Shown: one piece after another, positions 1 to 8,869 of the stretch
Numbering within the stretch: position 1 is the first letter of the stretch
Layout: the number at the start of each line of letters is the position of its first letter
Origin: DATENM01 sp045807765
Lineage (GTDB): Bacteria; Acidobacteriota; Blastocatellia; UBA7656
NCBI GenBank assembly: GCA_045807765.1
Contig: JBJMGU010000234.1
Location: 1 to 64,000, forward strand
Length of the DNA: 64,000 nt
Direction of reading: 5' to 3'
Translations under genes and position numbers: made by a program
The notes under the pieces: generated by a model
What the model saw: only the letters and a program-made list of their open reading frames with translations
Told to the model about the DNA's origin: nothing
Database searches by the model: none

Positions 1-873
1 AAAGGTCTTGATCGGCGCCCTGACCATCTCGCTCATCACCGCCGCTATCGCCGATGAATCAAGCCCGCCCGACAGGAACATGCCCAGCGGCACATCGCTC
101 ATCAGCCGCAGCCGGACGGCTTCGCGGAATAGCTCGTCGAAGCGGGCGACGTAATCGGCATCGCTCAACGGGTCGTCGGCCTTGCTGAAGCTAATATCCC
201 AGTAGCGAGTGATCTCGACGCGGCCATCTTGCCACTCCAGGGTGTGACCGGGGAGCAAGCGCTTGACGCCGCGAAACAGCGTCGCGGTGCCGCTGGTGGC
301 GCGATTGGCGGCGTAATCGGCGAGCGCCGCGAAGTTCAATTCGGGCTTGATGGCGCCGGCCTCAAGCAGGGCTTTGATCTCAGAGGCGAAGTGCAGCGTG
401 CCGTCTGTATCGAGGGTGTAATAAAGCGGTTTGATGCCGAGGCGGTCGCGGGCGAGGAGCAAGCGGCGGGCGGCGCGGTCCCAGATGGCGAAGGCGAACA
501 TGCCGCGGAGGTGGTTGACGGCGTGGCGGCCGTGCTCTTCGTAGAGGTGGAGGATGGTTTCGGTGTCGCAGTGAGAGCGGAAGCGGTGGCCGCAGGCTTC
601 AAGATCGGCGCGAAAGTCGCGGTGGTTGTAGACTTCGCCGTTGAAGACGATGGCGATGGAGTCGTCTTCGTTGAACATGGGCTGATGGCCGCCGGCGAGG
701 TCAACGATGGCGAGGCGGCGATGGCCGAGGGCGACTCTGCGGTCGTCGCTCAAGTAGATGCCGGCGTCGTCGGGCCCGCGATGCACGAGGGTGTCGCGCA
801 TGCGAGTGAGCGCGGCGTCGTCAAGGCGACGGCGCGAGTGATCGGGGATGGCGATGCCACAGATTCCGCACAT
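1..873 (-). CDS. asnB: asparagine synthase (glutamine-hydrolysing), 3' part cut by window edge
   Basis: The reading frame opens with MCGICGIA, the class II glutamine amidotransferase N-terminus whose Cys2 becomes the nucleophile after Met removal. I therefore chose the ATG at 873 over the in-frame ATG 12 bases upstream, which would bury the Cys. Further family signs are HRGPDDAG, LGHRRLAI, FNGEVYNH and RDRLGIKPLYY in the glutaminase half, then the ATP pyrophosphatase P-loop SGGLDSS near residue 275. The frame is open to base 1, so the rest of the synthetase domain lies outside the window. Such proteins amidate aspartate, or in polysaccharide loci (XrtA/PEP-CTERM type) amidate a sugar or surface-polymer precursor. 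The next genes are a polysaccharide deacetylase and a formyltransferase, which favours the second role. Confidence 0.93.
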   Translation of the reverse strand, partial: MCGICGIAIPDHSRRRLDDAALTRMRDTLVHRGPDDAGIYLSDDRRVALGHRRLAIVDLAGGHQPMFNEDDSIAIVFNGEVYNHRDFRADLEACGHRFRSHCDTETILHLYEEHGRHAVNHLRGMFAFAIWDRAARRLLLARDRLGIKPLYYTLDTDGTLHFASEIKALLEAGAIKPELNFAALADYAANRATSGTATLFRGVKRLLPGHTLEWQDGRVEITRYWDISFSKADDPLSDADYVARFDELFREAVRLRLMSDVPLGMFLSGGLDSSAIAAVMSEMVRAPIKTF

Positions 874-930
874 CAGTTTATCCATGCGGCGCAAGCTGAC
901 GGCTTGCCGCACAAGTGATCGAAAGCTGTT

Positions 931-1935
931 CTAGCTCGCAGTCTTTGCCAGCGCGTAGCGCAAACGGTTCTTCATCTGCTCGAAGCCGCTTGTGCGCTGG
1001 ACGAAATGCGTAAAGTCGGAGTCGGTATGAATGCGGCGCAGCGCCAGCGGATCGCAGCCCCTCTCGTTAAGCCCTTCTTCAACTGTCACGCCGGCGCGAT
1101 AACCGGCGCGCTTTGCAGCCCGCATAACCCGTGCGTCGAGGTCGCCATTCGGATAGCAGAACAAGTCTGCGGGTCGGCGCAGCTCGTCTTCGACCCGCGC
1201 CTTCGATTCGCGCAGCTCACAATCCAGTTGCGCGTCGCCAACCTGCGTCAGCACGGGGTGCGACAGCGTGTGTGACGCGAGCCCGACACCTGCGGCCTCC
1301 ATCTCACGAGCCTGCTGCCAGTTGATGCCGGTATAGGCGGCGGGCACACGGGCTGGCAGCTCGACATCGAGCAACTCGACAATCGTGGCAAGTTTCGCTT
1401 GCTTGATCTCTTCCGCAACGGTTTTCAGACAGGACTTGAGCCGCTCGGCGGCGCGGAGTCGCGAGACACGATCGGTGAAGACGATATCGAACGGCTGACC
1501 GTTGATTTCACCTTCAAAGCGAACCGCTTTCGTATTCAATACCGCATACTCGATCTTGTCTGTCCACAACCACTCCTCGCCATCAACCAGGCGGGTGACG
1601 GCAAACAGCGTCGCCGGTACGCCGTAATGGCGCAACACGGGAAATGCTACCTCGTAGGCGTCGCGGTAGCCGTCATCAATCGTGACCGCCGCCAGGCCCG
1701 CCGGCAGCGGCTCGCGGGCTTGCAGATGATCGATCAGCGTCGCCAGGCTGACGAGCCGGTAATGCGCCGCGAGATACTCCAACTGTTCGGCCAGTTCCCG
1801 CGCCGAGGTACGGCCTTCGCCGCCATTTTCGCTGAAGCGGTGGTAGGTGAGGATGAGCGCCTTGTGGCGGTTCGCCAGGCGGACCGCCGAGAACGCGCCG
1901 CTCTCATGCATCAGCCGCAACACCGTCTGTTTCAT
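931..1935 (-). CDS. polysaccharide deacetylase family protein (NodB/CE4-like)
   Basis: This 334-residue protein has NodB-homology motifs: TIDDGYRDAY (metal-binding and catalytic Asp pair), ASHTLSHPVL (the HxxxH metal ligands) and FCYPNGD (active-site groove). CE4 enzymes remove N- or O-acetyl groups from polymeric or lipid-linked sugars using a metal. I start at the ATG giving MKQTVLRLM; ten further upstream codons are Arg-rich and unlike the family. Its ATG overlaps the stop of the formyltransferase gene by four bases (ATGA), so the two are translationally coupled. It lacks a clear signal peptide, as do the deacetylases often found in PEP-CTERM/exosortase polysaccharide loci. The exact substrate is unknown. 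Confidence 0.9.
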   Translation of the reverse strand: MKQTVLRLMHESGAFSAVRLANRHKALILTYHRFSENGGEGRTSARELAEQLEYLAAHYRLVSLATLIDHLQAREPLPAGLAAVTIDDGYRDAYEVAFPVLRHYGVPATLFAVTRLVDGEEWLWTDKIEYAVLNTKAVRFEGEINGQPFDIVFTDRVSRLRAAERLKSCLKTVAEEIKQAKLATIVELLDVELPARVPAAYTGINWQQAREMEAAGVGLASHTLSHPVLTQVGDAQLDCELRESKARVEDELRRPADLFCYPNGDLDARVMRAAKRAGYRAGVTVEEGLNERGCDPLALRRIHTDSDFTHFVQRTSGFEQMKNRLRYALAKTAS

Positions 1936-2786
1936 CCGCGCCCTCCCGCGCTTTCGCCGACCCAACTCGTCGCTAGTTGCTTGCGGCGTGCGCGCAAGCG
2001 GCGGCGCATCTCATCTTTCTCGCGCTTGACCGGCAGACGGTAGCGTTTGCCGAGACTCAGGTCTTGCGGCCGCAGCACCGCCGTGCCTTCGGCAAGTGCC
2101 TCGACCGCATCGGCAACAAGTTGCGCGCAACGGCCAACCAGCCGCTTGCGGTAATCGTCGATGAACGCGTCGAAGTCCTCTCCGTAACCAAAGTCATATT
2201 CGAGCGGCACGGTTTCTTGCAGGACGATTGCCCCGGTGTCGACTTTCGATTCGACGAAGTGCATCGTCAGGCCGATCTCGCGCTCGCCGTTGAAGAGTTC
2301 CCAGAAGACCGCCGGGCAGCCGCGATAGTAGGGCGCGAGTCCCTGGTGCAGGTTGATCGAGCCGAGGCGCGGAATCTTGAAGACTGACTCTTTGAGGATG
2401 TTCGTGCCGAGCACGATGCCGAGGTCTGCCTCGGCAGCACGCATCAGTGCGATGGCTTCCGGACTGTGATAGTTGCTGACGAAATGCACTGGCACGCCAT
2501 GGGCTTCGGCCAGCTCTCGCAAGGTCTCGCGGCTTGCCTTGATGGCACCCACCTCATCCGGCGCACGCCCGGCAAAGAGTTTGCGCGCGAGCTTCCAGGC
2601 GGTTGCCGCGTAGCCGTCGTAACGGATCGACCGCTTGAGTTTTTCGCGCCAGCCGACGCGCCGTAGCGTATCGGTCTCGATGAAGAGGCCAGCGATTTCA
2701 GCGCAGTCGAGCGCCAGCAATCGTTTGAGCGCCAATTCAATGCCTCCGTGTGTCAGCACCAGCAATCGCAACTTGTCTCTGCTCAT
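1932..2786 (-). CDS. formyltransferase-family protein (Fmt-like fold)
   Basis: The central part matches the 10-formyltetrahydrofolate-dependent transferase fold: LGTNILKESVFKIPRLGS, then INLHQGLAPYYRG, where the family's catalytic His sits in a NxHxG-like context, and VESKVDTGAIVLQETVPL with the conserved Asp. At about 284 residues it has the hydrolase/transferase core without a typical C-terminal tRNA-binding domain, so it is more likely a sugar formyltransferase than methionyl-tRNA formyltransferase. The start is the ATG at MSRDKLRLLVLTHGG, which opens the first beta strand; the upstream in-frame codons are low-complexity and Arg-rich. It lies upstream of and overlaps the deacetylase gene. 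Together they suggest deacetylation of an N-acetylamino sugar followed by N-formylation (inference). Confidence 0.82.
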   Translation of the reverse strand: MSRDKLRLLVLTHGGIELALKRLLALDCAEIAGLFIETDTLRRVGWREKLKRSIRYDGYAATAWKLARKLFAGRAPDEVGAIKASRETLRELAEAHGVPVHFVSNYHSPEAIALMRAAEADLGIVLGTNILKESVFKIPRLGSINLHQGLAPYYRGCPAVFWELFNGEREIGLTMHFVESKVDTGAIVLQETVPLEYDFGYGEDFDAFIDDYRKRLVGRCAQLVADAVEALAEGTAVLRPQDLSLGKRYRLPVKREKDEMRRRLRARRKQLATSWVGESAGGRG

Positions 2787-2905
2787 TTCGGTTCGCTTTC
2801 GTCGGCAGCGCCGGACGGCGCCGCTTAAGATCAACTGGGGTTTCCAAATTCCCACCAGGGAATTCACCCGCCGCCGAGTGCGGCTCCGCCGAGGGTCGGG
2901 CGGCA

Positions 2906-3223
2906 TCAAGTTTGTCGCGGCAAGCCGGCCCGCGGCGTGCTGCGAGACTTTGTGAGTCGCCGGATGCTACCTCCTAAAGTGATAAGCAAGGTGCCCATCA
3001 GCAACAGCAGCAAGGGTTCTGACGTGATGATCTTCGTCACACTGATTGGGTTAACCGAAGCGGGTTGCGCCGCCTGGAACGTTGCGCCGGAAGCCGGAGT
3101 CTCAGCCAGCCCGATGGCGGTGCTCTTGGCGTGTTCGGTCGTTGCCACAGAAGGCCTTAGCAGCGCACCGACGACAATCATCAGCATAACGGCGAAGAGT
3201 GCTTTGAGAATTACAGTTGGCAT
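2906..3223 (-). CDS. small surface protein with PEP-CTERM-like sorting signal
   Basis: The 105-residue product has a hydrophobic N-terminal segment (about residues 5-22) that could be a signal peptide, a Ser/Thr/Ala-rich middle, and a C-terminal tripartite tail: SEP at 68-70, a hydrophobic stretch LLLLLMGTLLITLGG at 71-85, and RR at 88-89. This copies the PEP-CTERM exosortase substrate architecture with Ser replacing the first Pro. About 16 basic and polar residues follow the Arg pair, longer than usual. The mature region would be only some 40 residues. It sits within an exopolysaccharide locus, the normal setting for PEP-CTERM systems, but no exosortase gene is in the window. No good ribosome-binding site precedes the ATG; TATACT lies four bases upstream, so a leaderless transcript is possible. 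No function can be assigned. Confidence 0.6.
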   Translation of the reverse strand: MPTVILKALFAVMLMIVVGALLRPSVATTEHAKSTAIGLAETPASGATFQAAQPASVNPISVTKIITSEPLLLLLMGTLLITLGGSIRRLTKSRSTPRAGLPRQT

Positions 3224-3776
3224 AAAAGTATATTGGCGAGCCAGATTACTGCATCGAGGATCATTGCCGGCATTGGGAATCTGCGTTTTGCCCCCAACTA
3301 GGATGGATAGGGTTGCGCGTACCGATTATTAGGGTCCACCGAGCGCTCATGGGCTGCAAACCGGACGTTGTCTGACGGCTTTCGCCTCACAATCTTTTGA
3401 AACTTGGAACTCGTGGCACTTTGCAAAAATACGCGGCAAGCGCCATGCCTTCCGGGTAAATGGTGGCGGGATTAGCGAAACGGCCTTTGCCGGTGGGCTC
3501 GTAGAGGAAAGTTTGATTCGGCGAGAAGGCGGGCGCATGCCGCGCCAGGACAAGGGCGCGCCTACGGGGCCTTGACGGTAAGCCTCTAAATCGCCGGGGC
3601 TGGTCTGCGCTCGGTTGTGCCTGAAGCCGATCTAAACAGCGAGGCTGACGCCGGCAGCCTCTTTGCCGCCAGCGTCAGCCGCCTCGGTATCTCATTGCCG
3701 TCGGAGTGAATGCACGCGATGCGCGCTGTCGGCTACAGGCATCACGCTACCAGGGACGACCCGTCGCCATCTGGCA
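3224..3776. other. intergenic region without a recognised gene
   Basis: This interval separates the end of the beta-helix gene from the start of the PEP-CTERM-like gene. Short open frames occur on both strands, but none has family resemblance, a ribosome-binding site or neighbour support. The right part probably holds the 3' end of the beta-helix mRNA and the left part the promoter of the small surface protein gene. No convincing terminator hairpin followed by a T-run was seen. Confidence 0.5.
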
Positions 3777-6700
3777 TCAGTGGGGCTGGCTGACAATGTA
3801 AAACTTGCCAGCATTCATGCCTTCTCCTATCGTCCTATTGTGGTCGTAAACGCGCACGCGAATGCGCGCCATCTTCGTCGGCAGGTTCGGCACTCTCCAG
3901 GTGTAGTTCCTGAGTGCAGGCGACAGGTTGGCGGCCACGTTGAGCCAGGTCCGCCCACCATCCACGGACAATTGAATTTCCTGCCAAAGGAGCGTATCGC
4001 TGTCGACGGTCCAGGAGATCGTCGTCGTCGAGTCTACAAACAGCCTTTGTCCGTTTACTGGCGCGCTCACCTGAACAACGGGACGCGGGAAGGGGTTGAC
4101 GACGATGGTGACCGTTGCGCTCGCGATAGCGCCTGCCGGGTCGGTGGCGGTCACTGTCGCAGTATACTGACCTGGGTTCGTATAGGTGTGCGAAACGTTC
4201 GCGCCCGCCGCCGTCTGAGCGTCGCCGAAATCCCAGTTCACATTGAGCATGTCGCCATCCGGATCTGTGGCGTTGGCGACAAAGTTGACAGGCAGCGGCG
4301 GAGCCCCTGTGCTTACAGATGCCGTGGGATTGACCTGCGGTGGATGGTTAGGTTGCAGGTAGGTATAGCCTGCCGCCAGCATCGCCGAAGCGTTGTCGGG
4401 ATTGATCACGGTCACGTCCGCACCACCGGCGGCATGCGGCGGGGTCACCGCCGTCAACAAATGATCGTTTATAACAGTGACCGACACAGCGGCCGCACCG
4501 TCGAAGCTTACGCCGGCACCGGCCAGGAATCCTGTGCCATTGAGATTCACCGTCATGCCGCCAGCGCCGGTTCCCGAATTTGGCGAGGTCGAGGTGAGAC
4601 TTAGTGGCACAGTTGGTTTTGGCAGAATCACCGTGTCGTTTTTGAGCGCGCCGGGCGAACTGTTCAAGTAGGTTGAAGGCGACAACACAATCTGGTCTAT
4701 CGAGAAGCCGTCTTCACGCACCTGTACACGCAAGGTGTGTGGCCCACTGGAAGCGAAGTAGAGAGCAGGCCCCATCACGCCCACGCCCCAGCCATTGTCC
4801 TGCCAGCCCCAACCGCTGACGCCGACGTTCAGATCGTCTTCGAGGTTGACCACCGTGCTATCGGTCGTGCCGATTCGAAAAACCGCCGCGCCGCCGGCGC
4901 TGACGCTGTCGGAGAACTGCACATGCACCGAATCGTTGAAGGGCGAATCGTTCTGCGCTTTGCCTCGAATCCACAGGTGATAAGGCGTATTCGCCTCGGC
5001 GTTGAAGGTCATCTCGAAATAATCTGCCGGTGACGGCGATGCAGTTGTGACTTTCGCCGCGCCGCGATCAGGATTCCAGAAACGCGCGCGGCCCGCCGCT
5101 GTAGCATCGGCCACGATTTGCCAGTTGCCGCCGCGCACCCGCGCTTCCGCCGCGTAGAGCACGACGGTAGGCGCGTTGCTGGGCGGCGCGGTGACTGAAA
5201 TGACCACTGAGCTGCTGGCCGCCGCGCCGCTGTTATCGGTGACGGTGAGTTGCGCGGTGAAAGTTCCTGCCGACTGGTAGAGATGAGTGGGCGATGCCTC
5301 GGTTGCCGACTGGCCGTCGCCAAAGCTCCAGTTGTAGGCGACGATCTGGCCATCGGAGTCTGAAGCGTTAGAGGTGAAGGCCACATTGAGAGGTGCGGTG
5401 CCACTCACGGGCGTCGCCGCGACGTTGACATGCGGCGGTTGATTGCCGGCTGAGCCTCCGCCGAGGGCCGTTTGTAGCGCGTTGAAATCCGCGCCGATGT
5501 CGGTGCCGTCTGTCGCCGCGCTGTGATATGGGCTGTTGAGCGCCAGCCGGTAGTTGCCGCCCGCAAGATCGACGAAACCGACTGCCGACATCTGCGCCGG
5601 GAAGAAATTGTTTGCCGGATAAACCGCGCCCGGCCCGCCGACCAGCACGTTGCGCGCGAAGACACAGGCGGGGAAAAAGTAGTTAAGGGTCCCCAGGCCG
5701 ATGCCGTAGCCCGAGCCGAGAACGCCATAATCATTATGCGGCATTAGATTGTTGCTGAAGATGAAGCCGGCGCATGGTGTGCCATCGGCGGTAACGACGT
5801 TGCCGGTTTGAAAAGCTGTATTGTGGTCGATCTGCACGTAGGCGGGGCCATCGATGATCTGAAACAACCGCCCATTGCCACCCCAGCGCGCGCCGCCGAT
5901 GTCGTCAAACAAATTATTCTTGATCTTGATGTGCTGCGCCCGCTGGCTGGGATGAAGGTTATCCGTGCCGAGGATGTTGATGCCTGCCGCTGCATGGCGG
6001 ACGATGTTATTGGTGAAGGTGATGTCCTGCACCGTCGCCCAGGGTGCCGCGCCGTCCTGGTTGCGTGGCGTCAGTTGGATCGCGAAGCCGGTCTGCCCGT
6101 CAAGCCAGCAGCCCTCGAAGACGTTTCCATCAACCAGCACCCGTTGCGCATTCTTCAGCTCGAAGAGGTTTTTCACAGACCAGTGAACGCCCGCGTAGCT
6201 CGGCTCACTGGCGCACCACGAGAGCGGCTTGGCGCAGAAGTTGCGGCAAAACTCGATGTCCGACGACACCAGGTTTGGGATGCTCGGGTCGGCGCCGCCG
6301 AACATGAAATTCTCTCCCGCGCCTTCGAGATAGTTGTTGACGATCTTGAAGGGGCCGGGGCCATTCCAGCCGCCGATGGCTTGCGTGTCAAAGCCGACGC
6401 CGTGGCAGTTAGCAATCGTCGAATCAATAATGGCCGTGGCACCGCTGTTCAGGGCGACGCCGCGCGACACGTCGCCGGCGGCATTGCCGTGGATGTAGCA
6501 GCGGTCGATGACCAGGTCGTGCGCCACTTGCGCCATACTGCTCTGCGCCGCGCCGGTGTCGCCGAGCGCGACGATACCATAGTTCGTCGGCCAGTTCGGA
6601 CTAATGCCGATCTCCAGGCCGACCAGGCGGTAGTGGTGTGCGGCGGCGGCGGTCTTGATGGCCGGCATGGTGTTGGGCGTAAGCAGCCTGGGCATGGCGT

Positions 6701-7082
6701 TGGCGGACGACGCGTCGGCGCGCGTCGCTTCCGCAGGAAGGCCCGCGAGGTTCGACGTGCGGATGATGATCCAGCCACTACCGATCTTCGCCGGCAGCAC
6801 GAAGTTGCCGGTGAAGACGGCGCCGGCTTCGAGAACGACCTGGTCGCCGGGCTGCGCCTGGTTGAGCGCCGCTTGCAGGTCGCCGCCGCGCGCGACATTG
6901 ATCATCGCGCCGGTGTTCGCAGGGTAAGTCGTATCGAGATAAACGCGCGGCAGTTCCGCATCGGTCGCCGCCTGCGCCGCCGCCACTCCGCTCAACATGG
7001 CGAAGGCGCTGCGGTCGAAAAGTTCTCTGGAGAGAAGGAGTGCAGGGAGAATAGCTAAAAGCGCAATGATGATTCGTTTCAT
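3777..7082 (-). CDS. secreted right-handed beta-helix protein with PKD and IPT/TIG domains
   Basis: This protein of about 1,100 residues starts at MKRIIIALLAILPALLL, a signal peptide. The first half has many short strand-turn repeats rich in Asn and Gly (for example FTNNIVRHAAAGINIL, IKIKNNLFDDIGG, FKIVNNYLEGAGENF), the pattern of parallel beta-helix carbohydrate-active proteins. Next come a PKD domain (FTSNASDSDGQIVAYNWSFG), a carbohydrate-binding-like beta-sandwich (FNAEANTPYHLWIRGKAQ), an IPT/TIG segment (TSPNSGTGAGGMTVNLNGTG), a second PKD (NATDPDGDMLNVNWDFG), and a C-terminal Ig-like tail (WTVDSDTLLWQEIQLSVDGG). I place the start after a GGGTGG-containing leader; an ATG five codons upstream is possible. 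It is probably extracellular and acts on or binds polysaccharide, perhaps as an EPS lyase or epimerase. No catalytic triad could be fixed by eye. Confidence 0.82.
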   Translation of the reverse strand: MKRIIIALLAILPALLLSRELFDRSAFAMLSGVAAAQAATDAELPRVYLDTTYPANTGAMINVARGGDLQAALNQAQPGDQVVLEAGAVFTGNFVLPAKIGSGWIIIRTSNLAGLPAEATRADASSANAMPRLLTPNTMPAIKTAAAAHHYRLVGLEIGISPNWPTNYGIVALGDTGAAQSSMAQVAHDLVIDRCYIHGNAAGDVSRGVALNSGATAIIDSTIANCHGVGFDTQAIGGWNGPGPFKIVNNYLEGAGENFMFGGADPSIPNLVSSDIEFCRNFCAKPLSWCASEPSYAGVHWSVKNLFELKNAQRVLVDGNVFEGCWLDGQTGFAIQLTPRNQDGAAPWATVQDITFTNNIVRHAAAGINILGTDNLHPSQRAQHIKIKNNLFDDIGGARWGGNGRLFQIIDGPAYVQIDHNTAFQTGNVVTADGTPCAGFIFSNNLMPHNDYGVLGSGYGIGLGTLNYFFPACVFARNVLVGGPGAVYPANNFFPAQMSAVGFVDLAGGNYRLALNSPYHSAATDGTDIGADFNALQTALGGGSAGNQPPHVNVAATPVSGTAPLNVAFTSNASDSDGQIVAYNWSFGDGQSATEASPTHLYQSAGTFTAQLTVTDNSGAAASSSVVISVTAPPSNAPTVVLYAAEARVRGGNWQIVADATAAGRARFWNPDRGAAKVTTASPSPADYFEMTFNAEANTPYHLWIRGKAQNDSPFNDSVHVQFSDSVSAGGAAVFRIGTTDSTVVNLEDDLNVGVSGWGWQDNGWGVGVMGPALYFASSGPHTLRVQVREDGFSIDQIVLSPSTYLNSSPGALKNDTVILPKPTVPLSLTSTSPNSGTGAGGMTVNLNGTGFLAGAGVSFDGAAAVSVTVINDHLLTAVTPPHAAGGADVTVINPDNASAMLAAGYTYLQPNHPPQVNPTASVSTGAPPLPVNFVANATDPDGDMLNVNWDFGDAQTAAGANVSHTYTNPGQYTATVTATDPAGAIASATVTIVVNPFPRPVVQVSAPVNGQRLFVDSTTTISWTVDSDTLLWQEIQLSVDGGRTWLNVAANLSPALRNYTWRVPNLPTKMARIRVRVYDHNRTIGEGMNAGKFYIVSQPH

Positions 7083-7699
7083 TCTTCGTCCACCCATTTG
7101 ATGACTTAGGCTCACAGGTGCCGTCCTGTCGACACACTTCATCGAGGGGCAAATCATCTTATTAATCGGACGGTAGCAATTTATCGCTCTCTGGCTGATG
7201 CGGATGCGATCATCGGCCAGACGCAACTGGGGCCTGAGTCTTCAGAGACATCAACCTCTGGAGTGAGGACGGTTGTCAGTCGATCAAGGGCCATATCGAC
7301 CGACGACTCTACGATCTACTCCAGGCGATACTGCATTCCAGCGCTATGAGGAGACACCTTGTACGAGGGGCTAATCACGTTTTGCAACGGTGCCAACTGC
7401 AACAACTATGCCTTCTGTTTCTGATTAAATCCTGAGAGGGAAAGGCCGCCTGGATAATAGGCAAAGCGAGGATGGCTGTCAATGTCAGATCAGGGCACAA
7501 GCATTGGTGGCGGGCGTTTATCTTTCGAGGCGAGGGCGCGAGTTAAGAGGGTTGTCTGGCGCGCGCGTGGCCCCGCGCCGCATGGCGCGATTCGATGTAG
7601 CAAATCGCCGCGTGACGGTTCCGACTCGCTGTTACCCAATTGCGCAGTTTCGGCAGACAATTTCCTGCGCGCCGTTTAGTGAAGGGGCGCGCCGATCTT
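7083..7699. other. intergenic region, probable promoter side of the beta-helix gene
   Basis: No gene is supported here. The short plus-strand open frames inside it are Arg-rich, lack ribosome-binding sites and run into the antisense of the GT2 gene. The stretch nearest 7,083 should carry the beta-helix gene leader. The rest has a more mixed composition than the flanking genes. Confidence 0.5.
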
Positions 7700-8869
7700 T
7701 CAACTGCTGCCCGCCGCCGGGCGGCTACGAATTGGCTCCCAGACGACGTTGGCCCTGCCGCTCATAAACTCAATGAACGCGGCGAGCGCCGCGACGTTCG
7801 CCAACGCGAAATAATATGGCAGCGCCAGCGGCCCCATCCGCAGACCGAGTCGCGCGCCGGCCCAGCCTGCCAGCGCCAGAAGATAAAATGTGACCTGCGC
7901 CATAAAGCTCAGCCGGTAGAAGGGCGACTCGCCGGAAAGAGACCAGTTTAGAGCAAAGATGCCGACGAGCAAGAATGGCACCGCATAGCGCATGAGCTTG
8001 TGCGAAATCAACTGCCAGGCGAACAGGCCGTGCTGCCGCGGATTGAGCGCGGCGCCATAGCGCTGGAGGGCGCTGAAAGTCTGCTCGATGACCCGAACCC
8101 GCATGCGAAATTCGTCGCGGCCACGTCGGTTGGTCTCCTCCATCGCCACTGCCTCACGCTCGTAAACGGTGCGCAGCCCTTGCAGGTGCATCTCGGTGGC
8201 AATGACGAAGTCGCTGCTCATGTCGAGCGCCAGCGGCGCGTAGCTGCTTCGCCGCACGGCATACAGGCAGCCGCTGACGCCGATCAGCGAGCCGGCGCGG
8301 CTCTCGCTCGCCTTGATCAACTTCTCATAGTTCCAATAAGTGCGGCAGCCCCGACCGATGCCGGTTGCCGCAGGATCGACATAGATCAACCGACCGGCAA
8401 CGCAGCCGACCTGCGGGTCGGCGAAACTGCGGACGAGTTGGCGCACGGCGTCCGGCGCGTACATCGTTGTCGCGTCGGAAAAGACAAGAATGTCGCCGGT
8501 CGCTACCCGCGCCGCGTGATTTTGCGCGACGCTCTTGCCGAGCCGTTCGCGCTGGCGGTCGAGGATGACGCCACGCCCGCCGTAGCCGCGCACGATCTCG
8601 TCCGTGCGGTCGGTTGAGCAATCCGAAGCGACGATAATCTCCAGTTTGTCGTGCGGATAATCGAGCGCCAGCGCGTTGTCGAGCTTGCCGGCAATGTCAG
8701 CCTCTTCGTTGTAGGCGGCGATGATTAACGAGACTTTCGGCGTGATGTCGGCTTTGCGCACGGGGCGCGGCAGTAAGCGGCTGAGGACGAATATCAGCAG
8801 CGGGTAGCCGATGTAGGCGTATGCCACCAGAATGAGTAATAGCGTGAAAGCGATCTGGGCTACCCTCAT
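7700..8869 (-). CDS. membrane-anchored family 2 glycosyltransferase
   Basis: The 389-residue protein has an N-terminal membrane helix (residues 3-33), a GT-A domain, and about three C-terminal membrane helices. GT2 signs are VSLIIAAYNEEADI, IIVASDCSTDRTDE, LVFSDATTMYAPDAV (the metal-binding acidic motif) and GVSGCLYAVRR followed by an E-x2-RR acceptor-side motif (ETNRRGRDEF), the arrangement of processive or polyprenyl-linked sugar transferases. It adds a sugar from a nucleotide donor at the cytoplasmic membrane during polysaccharide assembly. Its ATG overlaps the stop of the O-antigen-ligase-type gene by four bases, so both are co-translated. Donor and acceptor cannot be predicted. Confidence 0.92.
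   Translation of the reverse strand: MRVAQIAFTLLLILVAYAYIGYPLLIFVLSRLLPRPVRKADITPKVSLIIAAYNEEADIAGKLDNALALDYPHDKLEIIVASDCSTDRTDEIVRGYGGRGVILDRQRERLGKSVAQNHAARVATGDILVFSDATTMYAPDAVRQLVRSFADPQVGCVAGRLIYVDPAATGIGRGCRTYWNYEKLIKASESRAGSLIGVSGCLYAVRRSSYAPLALDMSSDFVIATEMHLQGLRTVYEREAVAMEETNRRGRDEFRMRVRVIEQTFSALQRYGAALNPRQHGLFAWQLISHKLMRYAVPFLLVGIFALNWSLSGESPFYRLSFMAQVTFYLLALAGWAGARLGLRMGPLALPYYFALANVAALAAFIEFMSGRANVVWEPIRSRPAAGSS

Noticed and set aside
5808..7058. Long plus-strand open frame (416 codons) opposite the beta-helix gene
   Set aside because: Its translation is an Arg/Val/Asp-rich antisense shadow with no family sign; the opposite frame has a signal peptide and clear domains.
7482..7767. 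Short plus-strand frames in the gap before the GT2 gene
   Set aside because: No ribosome-binding site, Arg-rich composition and overlap with the GT2 gene in antisense.
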